Positions 35,037 through 43,612 of a stretch of DNA of 64,000 nt are shown here, one piece after another. The stretch's first letter is position 1. Every line of letters starts with the position of its first letter. The notes under the pieces were generated by a model that saw only the letters and a list, made by a program, of their open reading frames with translations, was not told where the DNA came from and searched no databases. This stretch comes from Streptomyces sp. CB03234 (GTDB lineage: Bacteria; Actinomycetota; Actinomycetes; Streptomycetales; Streptomycetaceae), in assembly GCF_001905885.1 (NCBI RefSeq), contig NZ_LIYH01000001.1, positions 746,169 through 810,168 on the forward strand. Direction: 5' to 3'. A program made the position numbers and the translations under genes.

Positions 35037-36161
35037 GTGGTTCTGAAAACCTTCGGCTGGTCGTTCGCCGTCACGGCGCTCGGCCTTGCTTTCGCCGCCT
35101 GGCAGTGGGGCTGGGAGGCCTTCGGGATCGTACTGATCCTGTCGATCCTCGAAATCTCGCTGTCGTTCGACAACGCGGTCGTCAACGCCGGAATCCTCAA
35201 GAAGATGAACGCCTTCTGGCAGAAGATCTTCCTGACGATCGGCATTCTGATCGCGGTCTTCGGCATGCGGCTGGTGTTCCCCGTCGTGATCGTCGCCATC
35301 AGTGCCAAGGTCGGCCCCATCGAGGCCGTCCAGCTCGCCATGGACAACCCCGGGCGGTACGAGGACCTCGTCACCGACGCGCACGCGGCCATCGCCGCGT
35401 TCGGTGGCATGTTCCTGCTCATGATCTTCCTTGACTTCATGTTCGAGGAGCGCGAGCACAAGTGGCTCAGGTGGCTGGAGCGCCCGGCGGCCAAGCTCGG
35501 CAAGGTCGACATGCTGTCGGTCTGCGTCGCCCTGATCGTCCTGCTCCTCACCGCCATCACCTTCGCCACCCAGGCACACACCAGTACCGGCCACGCCGAC
35601 AAGGCGGCCACCGTGCTGCTGTCGGGTGTGGCGGGCCTGATCACGTACCTCGTCGTCGGCGGCCTCTCCGGCTACTTCGAGGACAAGCTGGAGGAAGAAG
35701 AGGAGCGCGAGCACGAGGAGGAGGAGAAGGCCAAGAAGGAGGGCAAGCCCGTCTCCGCGGTCGGCCTCGCCGGCAAGGCGGCCTTCTTCCTCTTCCTGTA
35801 CCTCGAGGTCCTCGACGCGTCCTTCTCCTTCGACGGCGTCATCGGTGCCTTCGCCATCACCAACCACATCTTCTGGATGGCACTGGGCCTCGGCATCGGC
35901 GCCATGTACGTCCGGTCGCTCACCGTCTACCTGGTCCGCCAGGGCACCCTGGACGACTACGTCTACCTGGAGCACGGCGCGCACTACGCGATCGGCGCGC
36001 TCGCGGTCATCCTGCTCATCACGATCCAGCACGAGATCAGCGAGCTCATCACCGGCACCATCGGTGTGTTCCTGATCGCCGCGTCCTTCCTGTCCTCCGT
36101 GCGCCGCAACAAGGCACTGCAGGCGGCGGGCCAGGAGGACAAGACGCACGTCGCTGTGTGA
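35037..36161 (+). CDS. DUF475 / TerC-superfamily membrane protein
   Basis: 374 residues with about eight membrane helices. Acidic TerC-type motifs occur twice: LEISLSFDNAVV in the second helix and LEVLDASFSFDGV in a later one, positions expected for metal coordination. A highly charged Glu/Lys loop (about residues 218-240) separates the halves. In the Ter-system literature TerC proteins are membrane partners of TerD, probably handling metal ions. GTG at 35037 is used, with no strong site visible. A bulged hairpin follows. Confidence 0.88.
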   Translation: MVLKTFGWSFAVTALGLAFAAWQWGWEAFGIVLILSILEISLSFDNAVVNAGILKKMNAFWQKIFLTIGILIAVFGMRLVFPVVIVAISAKVGPIEAVQLAMDNPGRYEDLVTDAHAAIAAFGGMFLLMIFLDFMFEEREHKWLRWLERPAAKLGKVDMLSVCVALIVLLLTAITFATQAHTSTGHADKAATVLLSGVAGLITYLVVGGLSGYFEDKLEEEEEREHEEEEKAKKEGKPVSAVGLAGKAAFFLFLYLEVLDASFSFDGVIGAFAITNHIFWMALGLGIGAMYVRSLTVYLVRQGTLDDYVYLEHGAHYAIGALAVILLITIQHEISELITGTIGVFLIAASFLSSVRRNKALQAAGQEDKTHVAV

Positions 36162-36167
36162 CATTCG

Positions 36168-36197
36168 CCGGGGCCCGTCGGAGTGTGACGGCCCCGG
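36168..36197. terminator. Probable terminator after DUF475
   Basis: An 11-bp stem with one bulged C (36168-36179 with 36187-36197) and a seven-base loop, seven bases after the stop codon. Confidence 0.65.
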
Positions 36198-36305
36198 TAT
36201 CGAGGAACGCTTCCGATGCGGGGCGGCCGGGTGCTCCCGGCCGCCCCGCCGCGTATCCACGCGTACACGCGGATCCATGAAAAACCGGACGACTGGGGGT
36301 GGGGC

Positions 36306-37046
36306 ATGGCCTTCTGGGACAACCTGTGGCGGAACAACGCCGCGCAGTTCGACTCGGGCAGCGCCTCGACGAACGCCATCGACCTGACCAAGCGCCGCCC
36401 GTCCGTCTCGCTCACCAAACAGGGCGCGGCGACCGGCAACCTGCGCGTCAACCTCTCCTGGCGGATGCGCACCTCCGACATCGAGGGCCGCTCCAAGCAC
36501 AGCGGCCGGCTGCTGCGGCACCCCCTCAAACTCTTCAAGCCCGATGTGGTCCAGGCCCACACCCAGGGCGTGGTCAATGTGGACCTGGACATCGGCTGTC
36601 TGTACGAGCTGAAGGACGGCACCAAGGGCGTGGTCCAGCCGCTCGGCAGCTTCTTCGGGGACCTCAACTCACCGCCGTACGTGAAGCTCAGCGGCGACGA
36701 CCGGTTCGGCGCACCGTCCGGCGAGACGATCTTCGTCAACCTCGACCATCGCGACGCGATCAAGCGCCTGCTGTTCTTCGTCTACATCTACGACCAGACA
36801 CCGGCGTTTGACCGTACGCACGCCACGATGACGCTCTACCCGAGCAACGGCCCGCGCATCGAGATAGAGCTCGACGAGCGCGCGCCGCAAGCCCGTTCGT
36901 GCGCGGTGTTCATGCTGGAGAACGTCAAGGGGGAGCTGGTGGTACGGCGGGAGGTGCGGTTCGTGTACGGCTTCCAGGCCGAACTGGACCGGCTCTACGG
37001 GTGGGGCCTGCAGTGGGGGCGCGGCTTCAAGGCCGGCAAGGTCTGA
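36306..37046 (+). CDS. TerD-superfamily (TerA-like) tellurium resistance protein
   Basis: 246 residues. The N-terminal 40 residues (MAFWDNLWRNNAAQF) are not TerD-like, but the body has TerD-fold landmarks: LTKRRPSVSLTKQG, a core VNVDLDIGCLYELKDG and a closing AVFMLENVKGELVVRREVRF. The calcium loop is reduced. GGGGGTGGGG precedes the ATG at 36306. It runs convergently towards the TerD gene with the low-complexity tail, six bp between stops. Confidence 0.87.
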   Translation: MAFWDNLWRNNAAQFDSGSASTNAIDLTKRRPSVSLTKQGAATGNLRVNLSWRMRTSDIEGRSKHSGRLLRHPLKLFKPDVVQAHTQGVVNVDLDIGCLYELKDGTKGVVQPLGSFFGDLNSPPYVKLSGDDRFGAPSGETIFVNLDHRDAIKRLLFFVYIYDQTPAFDRTHATMTLYPSNGPRIEIELDERAPQARSCAVFMLENVKGELVVRREVRFVYGFQAELDRLYGWGLQWGRGFKAGKV

Positions 37047-37051
37047 AGCCG

Positions 37052-37969
37052 TTACGAACGGACGAACTGCGGGCCCATCGGCGGCAGCCGGAAGTTCGGA
37101 TCCGGCGCGGGCGCGGCGGCCGCGGCGGGCTGCGGATAGCCGTACGCGGGCTGCGCCGAACCGGCCTGCGGGTAGCCGTACGCGGGCTGCGGTGAACCGG
37201 CCTGGGGATAGCCGTACGCCGGAGCCGGAGCCGGAGGCGGGGGCGACGCGGGCGGTGCCGGAGGTGTCGGAGGTGTCGTGGGGGCGGCGGGCACCGTGGT
37301 GGTGGGCGCGGTCGCCGACGCGTCCGTCGCTGCCGCCGCGCCGTCCCGCGCCGCCTGCCCGTCCGCCTCCCGGGCCTCTCCCGCCCCGCCGGACCCCTCG
37401 GCCTCCTCGGCCCCCTCGCCCTCCTCGGCCTCGTCCACCGAGATCCCGAACGCCGTGGCCAGGCCGATCAGCCCCGTCGGATACCCCTGCCCCACCGCAC
37501 GGAACTTCCAGCCCTCCCCGCGCCGGTACAGCTCGCCGCAGATCATGGCCGTCTCCTCGCCGGTCTCCGGCTTCACCTCGAAGACGGCCAGCGGCTCCGT
37601 GGCGCCCGAGCCCGCGTCGTACAGCAGGATCCGCAGATCCCGTACGCGGTCGAAGGTGTCCCCGTCCGACGACGCCGCCAGCACCACCTGGTCCACCGAC
37701 GGATCCAGCGCCGTCAGGTCGGCCTCGACCGTGTCGGTCAGCCCCTCCGGGACCCGCTTCTTCGGCAGCCGCCGCACCAGCCCGGACGGGTGGCGTGGCT
37801 GGTTGTAGAAGACGAAGTCCTCGTCCGAACGCACCTGCCCGTCGGTGCCGAGCAGCAGGGCGGAAGCGTCCACGTCCGGCACTCCGGGTCCGGGGGTCCA
37901 GCACAGTACGGCCCGTACGGCCGCGGCATCGAGCGGGACGTTCGAGCCCTTCAGCATGGCGTGCGTCAT
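37052..37969 (-). CDS. TerD-family protein with low-complexity C-terminal tail
   Basis: 305 residues. The first 190 form the TerD domain ([47 protein letters not shown]). The remainder is an Ala/Glu/Thr/Pro linker ending in a Tyr/Pro/Gln/Gly-rich array of 12-residue repeats (AYGYPQAGSPQP-like), the type of tail that can drive condensation or surface binding (inference). ATG at 37969 gives the conserved start THAMLKG with AGGA upstream; an in-frame ATG at 37978 is also possible. Divergent from the CitE-like gene. Confidence 0.88.
   Translation of the reverse strand: MTHAMLKGSNVPLDAAAVRAVLCWTPGPGVPDVDASALLLGTDGQVRSDEDFVFYNQPRHPSGLVRRLPKKRVPEGLTDTVEADLTALDPSVDQVVLAASSDGDTFDRVRDLRILLYDAGSGATEPLAVFEVKPETGEETAMICGELYRRGEGWKFRAVGQGYPTGLIGLATAFGISVDEAEEGEGAEEAEGSGGAGEAREADGQAARDGAAAATDASATAPTTTVPAAPTTPPTPPAPPASPPPPAPAPAYGYPQAGSPQPAYGYPQAGSAQPAYGYPQPAAAAAPAPDPNFRLPPMGPQFVRS
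37137..37230. repeat. 36-bp in-frame repeat in the TerD tail
   Basis: TAGCCGTACGC recurs at 37137, 37173 and 37209 with an exact 36-bp period, coding for three 12-residue AYGYPQ units on the minus strand. Confidence 0.8.
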
Positions 37970-38145
37970 GTCCGACATCCTGCCTGGCCGCCCACGCCGC
38001 GGACAACGCGGGGGCCGCGCGGCAGGGGCGAGAAGCGGACGAGTTACCTGAAGTTCATGCCCGGGGGGAACCCGTGACACCGGTCCCTACGTACTATTAC
38101 CGGCCACATGTCGTCAGGGCCGTCAAGGCAGTACGGGGGATACTC

Positions 38146-39309
38146 ATGCGTCATTTCGGGCACATCCCGGCCACTGCCCGGGCCGGGCTCTTCCACCGGG
38201 AGCCGTGCGAGTTCGGCGCGGACTCGCCGGCGCGCGTCCTCGCCGCCGCCCTCGGTGCCACGCTCTACAGCCCCGCCACCCGGCCACGGCTCGCCGACGA
38301 CGTGATGAAGCAGGTGAGCCGGGGCGTCGTGTCGATGGTGCTGTGCCTGGAGGACTCCATCGAGGACGGCGAGGTCGCCGGGGCGGAGGAGAACCTCGTA
38401 CGCCAGTTCACCGACCTATACGAACGGGACGGTGAACCGCCTCTGCTCTTCATCCGCGTCCGGCAGGCCGAACAGATGGCCGACCTGGTGCGGCGGCTCG
38501 GGCCGGCCGCACCGCTGCTGTCCGGATTCGTGCTGCCCAAGTTCACCGAGGAGCGCGGCGGGCCCTTCATGGAGGCGCTTACCGTGGCCGAGAATCTCTG
38601 CGGGCGGCGGCTTTTCGCCATGCCCGTACTGGAGTCGCCCGAGCTGCTCCACCTGGAGACCCGGCACGAGACGCTCGCCGGTATCGGCAGGATCGTCGAC
38701 AAGTACCGGGACCGGGTCCTCGCACTGCGCCTCGGCGTCACCGACTTCTGCTCCGCGTACGGGCTGCGCCGCTCGCCCGACATGACGGCGTACGACGTGC
38801 AGATCGTCGCCGGCGTCATCGCGGACGTCGTCAACGTGCTGGGCCGATCCGACGGCACCGGCTTCACGATCACCGGCCCGGTGTGGGAGTACTTCCGCCT
38901 CCAGGAGCGCATCTTCAAGCCACAGCTGCGGCGCAGCCCCTTCATGGAGCAGCGCGCCGACGAGCTGCGCACCGCGCTGATCGAACACGACCTGGACGGG
39001 CTGCTGCGGGAGATCGAGCTGGACCGGGCCAACGGGCTGCTGGGCAAGACCTGTATCCACCCCTCCCACGTGCTGCCGGTGCACGCGCTGTCCGTCGTCA
39101 GCCACGAGGAGTACAGCGACGCCCAGGACATCCTGCGGCCGGAACGGGGCGGCGGCGGGGTGCTGCGCAGCGCGTACACGAACAAGATGAATGAAGTGAA
39201 GCCCCACCGTGCGTGGGCCGAGCGGACCCTTCAGCGGGCGGAGGTCTTCGGCGTGGCGAAGGAGGACGTCGGCTTCGTGGAGCTGCTCACCGCGGGGCTG
39301 GTCAAGTGA
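38146..39309 (+). CDS. HpcH/HpaI (CitE-like) aldolase/lyase of the Ter-linked pathway
   Basis: 387 residues. The protein begins MRHFGHIPATARAGLFHR, the characteristic start of Ter-associated CitE proteins. SMVLCLEDSIEDG supplies the acidic metal-binding residues and LRLGVTDFCSAYGLR the substrate phosphate segment. In the published Ter-system analyses this lyase is grouped with PRTase, TRSP and HAD enzymes in a predicted nucleoside-like metabolite pathway. ATG at 38146 with GGGGGA five bases upstream; an in-frame GTG at 38074 is less likely. Its TGA overlaps the next gene's GTG by four bases. Confidence 0.9.
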   Translation: MRHFGHIPATARAGLFHREPCEFGADSPARVLAAALGATLYSPATRPRLADDVMKQVSRGVVSMVLCLEDSIEDGEVAGAEENLVRQFTDLYERDGEPPLLFIRVRQAEQMADLVRRLGPAAPLLSGFVLPKFTEERGGPFMEALTVAENLCGRRLFAMPVLESPELLHLETRHETLAGIGRIVDKYRDRVLALRLGVTDFCSAYGLRRSPDMTAYDVQIVAGVIADVVNVLGRSDGTGFTITGPVWEYFRLQERIFKPQLRRSPFMEQRADELRTALIEHDLDGLLREIELDRANGLLGKTCIHPSHVLPVHALSVVSHEEYSDAQDILRPERGGGGVLRSAYTNKMNEVKPHRAWAERTLQRAEVFGVAKEDVGFVELLTAGLVK

Positions 39310-42068
39310 GGGAGAACGGGAACGTGGCGGTCTGGTCGGGTACGTGGGTGTCGGAGCGGCTCGGGATCGAGCTGACCGGCGACCAGCGGTTGCGTGAGCT
39401 GCTGGGCCTGGCGCTGCGGCGCAACCCGAAGCGGGCGCACCTGCTCGTCTCCAACGTGCTCGGCAAGCACGTCCCGCAGAGCCCGGGCGTGGTGTGGCGG
39501 TCGGGTTACGACCTGGGCGTACGGGTACGGGAGCTGCTCGGGCCCGACGACTCCGCGCGGGCGGTGGTGCTCGGGTACGCGGAGACGGCGACCGGCCTCG
39601 GCCACTCGGTCGCCGACGGCCTGGGCACCGCCCCGTACCTGCACTCCACGCGCCGCCCGGTGCCCGGGGTGGAGCGGGCGGGCGGCTTCGAGGAGGCCCA
39701 CTCGCACGCCACCTCGCACCTCCTCCTGCCCGAGGACCCGGCGCTGCTGGCGGGACCAGGACCGCTGGTGCTGGTCGACGACGAGTTCTCCACCGGCAAC
39801 ACGGTGCTCAACACGGTACGGGCCCTCCACGCGCGCTACCCGCGCGAGCGGTACGTGGTCGTCGCGCTCGTCGACATGCGCTCGGCCGCCGACCGGGACC
39901 GGCTCGCGGACTTCGCCGCCGAGATCGGCGCGCGCGTGGACCTGGTGACCCTGGCGGCGGGAACGGTCCGGCTCCCGGACGGTGTCCTGGAACGCGGCCA
40001 GGCGCTGGTGGCTCAGCACGAGGCGCCGGGCGCGGCGCGGGCGGCGGGCGCGGCGGGTGTGGCGTCGGCGGTGGGCGCGGCGCGGGTGGCGGGCGCGGCG
40101 GGTGTGGCATCAGCGGCGGGCGGGGCCGGTGTGGCGCGGGCGGCGGGTGTGGCGGGCGCGGTCGACGTGGCCGCGGTGGCGGGCGGCGGTGGCCGGCCGG
40201 CGGATGCGGCGACCGGCGCGGGCGGTACCGACGTGGCGGGCGGTGCGGCTGGTTCGCCGGGCGGTGAGCGTCCCGGCGATGGGGCCGCGCCCGGCGGGGG
40301 TCGTACCACCTCCGTGCGGCGCGTCGAGCTCGGGTGGCCCGACGGCGTACCGGACGGCGGCCGGCACGGTTTCACGCCTGCCCACCGCGCCCGCCTGAAC
40401 GCCGCGCTCCCCGCCATGGCCGCCCGCGTCGCCGACGCGCTGGGCCTCACGCCGGGCACCCAGGACGCCGCCCGGGAGACAGCGGACCCCGCGCCCCACG
40501 GCGAGGGTGATCTGCCGCGCGTGCTGGTGCTCGGGTGCGAGGAGCTGATGTACGCGCCGCTCGCGCTGGGCGTCGCACTCGAAAAGCTCGGCCGCGCCGA
40601 CGTCCGGTTCTCGACCACCACCCGCTCGCCCGTCCTCGCCGTCGACGACCCCGGCTACGCGATACGCACCCGGCTCGTCTTCCCCGCCCACGACGCACCC
40701 GCCGACGGCCCCGGCGACCGGTACGCCTACAACGTCGCGGGCGCCGCCTTCGACGCGGTCGTCGCCGTCGTCGACTCGGCCGCCGACACCCCCGCGCTCC
40801 ACGCCCCGGACGGCCTCCTGGCCCAGCTCGCCGCGCACATACCGCACGTACTGCTCGCCGTCGTACCGTCCTACGCCCCCGCCCTCGCCCATGCGCCCGC
40901 CCCCGTCCCCGCCGAAAGGGCCCCCATGCTGCCCGAGCCTCTCCGAGGCCCCGCCTTCTCCTCCTACGCCCCCGAGGAGGTCGGCTGGCTCCTCCAGGAC
41001 CTCTCGGACGTCGAGCTGGAGGCGCCGACCGAGGAGCGCGAGGAGGCGATCCAGAGTGGCGGCGCCCACTACGCCGAGTCGCTGCCCGTCGAATACCAGC
41101 CCAGCGACCGCTACCAGGCCCTCTTCCACACAGCCCTCGACACCTCCGCCGCCCGCATCGCCCGCGCCGTCGGCACCGTCACCGAGACGGTCCTCGCCGA
41201 GCGGTCACCGCGCCCCGTGCTCGTGTCGCTGGCCCGCGCCGGCACCCCCGTCGGCGTACTCATGCGCCGCTGGGCCCTTCACCGCCACGGCCTCGACCTG
41301 CCCCACTACGCCGTGTCCATCGTGCGCGGCCGGGGCATCGACGCCAACGCGCTGCGCTGGCTCCAGCAGCACCACGACCCCGCCGACGTCGTGTTCGTCG
41401 ACGGCTGGACCGGCAAGGGCGCCATCACCCGCGAGCTGGCCGCCGCCCTGGCGGATTTCCCCGGCTTCGACCCCGAGATCGCCGTCCTCGCCGACCCCGG
41501 CTCGTGCGTGCGCACCTACGGCACCCGCGAGGACTTCCTCATCCCGTCCGCCTGCCTCAACTCCACCGTCTCCGGCCTGATATCGCGCACCGTGCTGCGC
41601 GCCGACCTCGTCGGGCCGCACGACTTCCACGGCGCGAAGTTCTACCGCGACCTCGCCGGCGCCGACGTGTCCAACAGCTTCCTGACCACCATCACCTCCC
41701 ACTTCGACGAGGTCGCGACCGCCGTCGACGCCGACGTCAAGGAACTCCTCGCCACCGACCGCACCCCCACCTGGGCGGGCTGGGCCGCCGTCGAGCGGAT
41801 CAGCGAGGAGTACGGCATCCACGACGTCAACCTGGTCAAGCCCGGTGTCGGCGAGACCACCCGCGTCCTGCTGCGCCGCGTCCCCTGGAAGATCCTCGCG
41901 CAGCGCGGCGCGGGCGCCGACCTCGACCACGTACGGCTGCTGGCCGAACAGCGCGGCGTCCCGGTCGAGGAGGCCGACGACCTGCACTACACCTGCGTCG
42001 GACTGATCCACCCGAAGTACACCCGGGGCGCGACAGGCGCCGACGGCAAGGCGGTGGCGCACCGATGA
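39306..42068 (+). CDS. PRTase - TRSP - StiP - pelota multidomain protein
   Basis: 920 residues. Domains in order: a phosphoribosyltransferase-like domain with the PRPP motif VLVDDEFSTGNT (about 154-165); a low-complexity Ala/Gly/Val linker (about 240-340) containing three 15-residue repeats; a TRSP domain whose name-giving motif TTRSP is near residue 437; a StiP/PRTase_1-type domain (about 550-810, with VSLARAGTPVGVL and SIVRGRGID); and a C-terminal pelota-like RNA-binding segment (about 835-905). Predicted to attach a ribosyl phosphate to a base-like acceptor. GTG 39306 overlaps the CitE-like stop; GTG 39324 is an alternative with a stronger site. ATGA overlap couples it to the HAD gene. Confidence 0.85.
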   Translation: MRENGNVAVWSGTWVSERLGIELTGDQRLRELLGLALRRNPKRAHLLVSNVLGKHVPQSPGVVWRSGYDLGVRVRELLGPDDSARAVVLGYAETATGLGHSVADGLGTAPYLHSTRRPVPGVERAGGFEEAHSHATSHLLLPEDPALLAGPGPLVLVDDEFSTGNTVLNTVRALHARYPRERYVVVALVDMRSAADRDRLADFAAEIGARVDLVTLAAGTVRLPDGVLERGQALVAQHEAPGAARAAGAAGVASAVGAARVAGAAGVASAAGGAGVARAAGVAGAVDVAAVAGGGGRPADAATGAGGTDVAGGAAGSPGGERPGDGAAPGGGRTTSVRRVELGWPDGVPDGGRHGFTPAHRARLNAALPAMAARVADALGLTPGTQDAARETADPAPHGEGDLPRVLVLGCEELMYAPLALGVALEKLGRADVRFSTTTRSPVLAVDDPGYAIRTRLVFPAHDAPADGPGDRYAYNVAGAAFDAVVAVVDSAADTPALHAPDGLLAQLAAHIPHVLLAVVPSYAPALAHAPAPVPAERAPMLPEPLRGPAFSSYAPEEVGWLLQDLSDVELEAPTEEREEAIQSGGAHYAESLPVEYQPSDRYQALFHTALDTSAARIARAVGTVTETVLAERSPRPVLVSLARAGTPVGVLMRRWALHRHGLDLPHYAVSIVRGRGIDANALRWLQQHHDPADVVFVDGWTGKGAITRELAAALADFPGFDPEIAVLADPGSCVRTYGTREDFLIPSACLNSTVSGLISRTVLRADLVGPHDFHGAKFYRDLAGADVSNSFLTTITSHFDEVATAVDADVKELLATDRTPTWAGWAAVERISEEYGIHDVNLVKPGVGETTRVLLRRVPWKILAQRGAGADLDHVRLLAEQRGVPVEEADDLHYTCVGLIHPKYTRGATGADGKAVAHR
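40044..40178. repeat. 45-bp in-frame tandem repeat in the PRTase linker
   Basis: Three consecutive 45-bp units at 40044, 40089 and 40134 encode AGAAGVASAVGAARV, AGAAGVASAAGGAGV and ARAAGVAGAVDVAAV. The surrounding linker is also Ala/Gly-rich. Confidence 0.85.
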
Positions 42069-42886
42069 CCGTGACCACCCTCATCGCCAGCGACCTCGAC
42101 CGCACCCTCATCTACTCCGCCGCCGCCCTCGGCCTGACCATGCCGGACGCCGAGGCGCCACGCCTGCTGTGCGTCGAGACGTACCAGCACAAGCCGCTGT
42201 CGTACGTGACGGAGACCGCCGCCGCGCTGCTGACCGAACTGCCGCGCCACGCCGTCTTCGTACCGACCACCACCCGCACCCGCGAGCAGTACCACCGCAT
42301 CCGGCTCCCCGGACCGCCACCGCGGTTCGCGATCTGCGCCAACGGCGGGCACCTGCTGGTCGACGGCGTCTCCGACCCCGACTGGCGGCGCACGGTCGGC
42401 GCCCGCCTCGCCGACGAGTGCGCCACGCTCGACGAGGTCCGCGCCCACCTGCTGGCCGTCGCCGACCCGGCCTGGCTGCTGAAGGAACGCGTCGCGGAGG
42501 ACCTCTTCGCCTATCTGGTCATCGAGCGCGCCCTGCTGCCCGACGGCTGGATGAAGGAACTGGCCGCCTGGGCAGGGCCACGCGGCTGGGCCGTCTCCCT
42601 CCAGGGACGCAAGGTGTACGCCGTCCCCCAGCCGCTCACCAAGAGCGCCGCCGTCCGCGAGGTCGCCCGCCGCGCCGGGGCGGACCGTGTGCTGGCCGCC
42701 GGCGACTCGCTGCTCGACGCCGACCTGCTGCTCGCCGCCGACCGGGGCTGGCGGCCCGGCCACGGGGAACTCGCCGAGAGTGGCTGGAGCGCCGGCCACG
42801 TGGACGTACTGGAGGAGCGCGGCGTGGTGGCGGGGGAGGAGATCCTGCGCCGGTTCAGCTCCGCCGTACGCCCGTCCCCGGCCTGA
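42065..42886 (+). CDS. HAD-family phosphatase of the Ter-linked pathway
   Basis: 273 residues. HAD motif I is ASDLDRTL (nucleophile D10, acid D12) and motif IV is AAGDSLLDADLL near residue 220; a Cof-type cap lies between. In the Ter-associated operon this enzyme would dephosphorylate the pathway product (inference from published context). The ATG overlaps the previous stop (ATGA), completing a three-gene coupled unit. The last 32 bases overlap the 3' end of the convergent dedA gene. Confidence 0.9.
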   Translation: MTVTTLIASDLDRTLIYSAAALGLTMPDAEAPRLLCVETYQHKPLSYVTETAAALLTELPRHAVFVPTTTRTREQYHRIRLPGPPPRFAICANGGHLLVDGVSDPDWRRTVGARLADECATLDEVRAHLLAVADPAWLLKERVAEDLFAYLVIERALLPDGWMKELAAWAGPRGWAVSLQGRKVYAVPQPLTKSAAVREVARRAGADRVLAAGDSLLDADLLLAADRGWRPGHGELAESGWSAGHVDVLEERGVVAGEEILRRFSSAVRPSPA

Positions 42887-43466
42887 GGACCCGGACTCCC
42901 ACGAACGCCACCACCGCGGCCACCGCCACCACCAGGACCGCCTTCGAGTACAGCGACACGTAGTGGGTGACCTGCTCCCAGTTGTCGCCCAGCGCGTAAC
43001 CGGCGAGGACGAACGCGGTGTTCCAGATCGCACTGCCGAGCGTCGTCAGCCCCAGGAACACCGGCAGCGGCATGCGCTCGATGCCGGCCGGGACGGATAT
43101 GAGGCTGCGGAAGACCGGGATCATCCGCCCGAAGAACACCGCCTTGGTGCCGTGCCGCGCGAACCACGCCTCCGTACGCTCGACGTCGGCGGCCTTGACC
43201 AGCGGCAGCCTGCTCGCCACGGCGATCGTCCGCTCCCGGCCGAGCAGCGCCCCCACTCCGTACAGCGCCAGCGCGCCCATGACCGAGCCGGCCGTCGTCC
43301 ACAGCAGCGCGGCGACCAGGCCGATCCGCCCGGTCGCGGAGGCGAACCCGGCCATCGGCAGGATCACCTCGCTGGGCAGCGGCGGGAAGAGGTTCTCCAG
43401 GGCGATGGCGAGTCCGGCGCCGGGCGCGCCGAGGGTGTCCATGAGGCTGTTGATCCAGCGTTCCAT
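42855..43466 (-). CDS. DedA-family membrane protein
   Basis: 203 residues with five or six hydrophobic segments. The DedA signature is present: ENLFPPLPSEVILP in the first re-entrant segment and FFGRMIPVFRSLISVPAG, with the conserved Arg residues, in the second. DedA proteins are linked to lipid carrier flipping and proton-motive-force maintenance. Its 3' end overlaps the HAD gene by 32 bases on the opposite strand. A second DedA lies at 59715-60329 but the two are only distantly similar. Confidence 0.9.
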   Translation of the reverse strand: MERWINSLMDTLGAPGAGLAIALENLFPPLPSEVILPMAGFASATGRIGLVAALLWTTAGSVMGALALYGVGALLGRERTIAVASRLPLVKAADVERTEAWFARHGTKAVFFGRMIPVFRSLISVPAGIERMPLPVFLGLTTLGSAIWNTAFVLAGYALGDNWEQVTHYVSLYSKAVLVVAVAAVVAFVGVRVLRPGTGVRRS

Positions 43467-43612
43467 GGGGCCACGCTAGGGAAGCGGAGCTGAAGGCTTC
43501 CTGAAGGTTTCCTGCAGGCCGCGGGCGCGGGTCGGACGGGGCGTACAACCGCAGCTGGGGCTCGTGAGTCTGGGATGCCGAAGACAATCATGTACATGGT
43601 CCTGGGGGGCTC

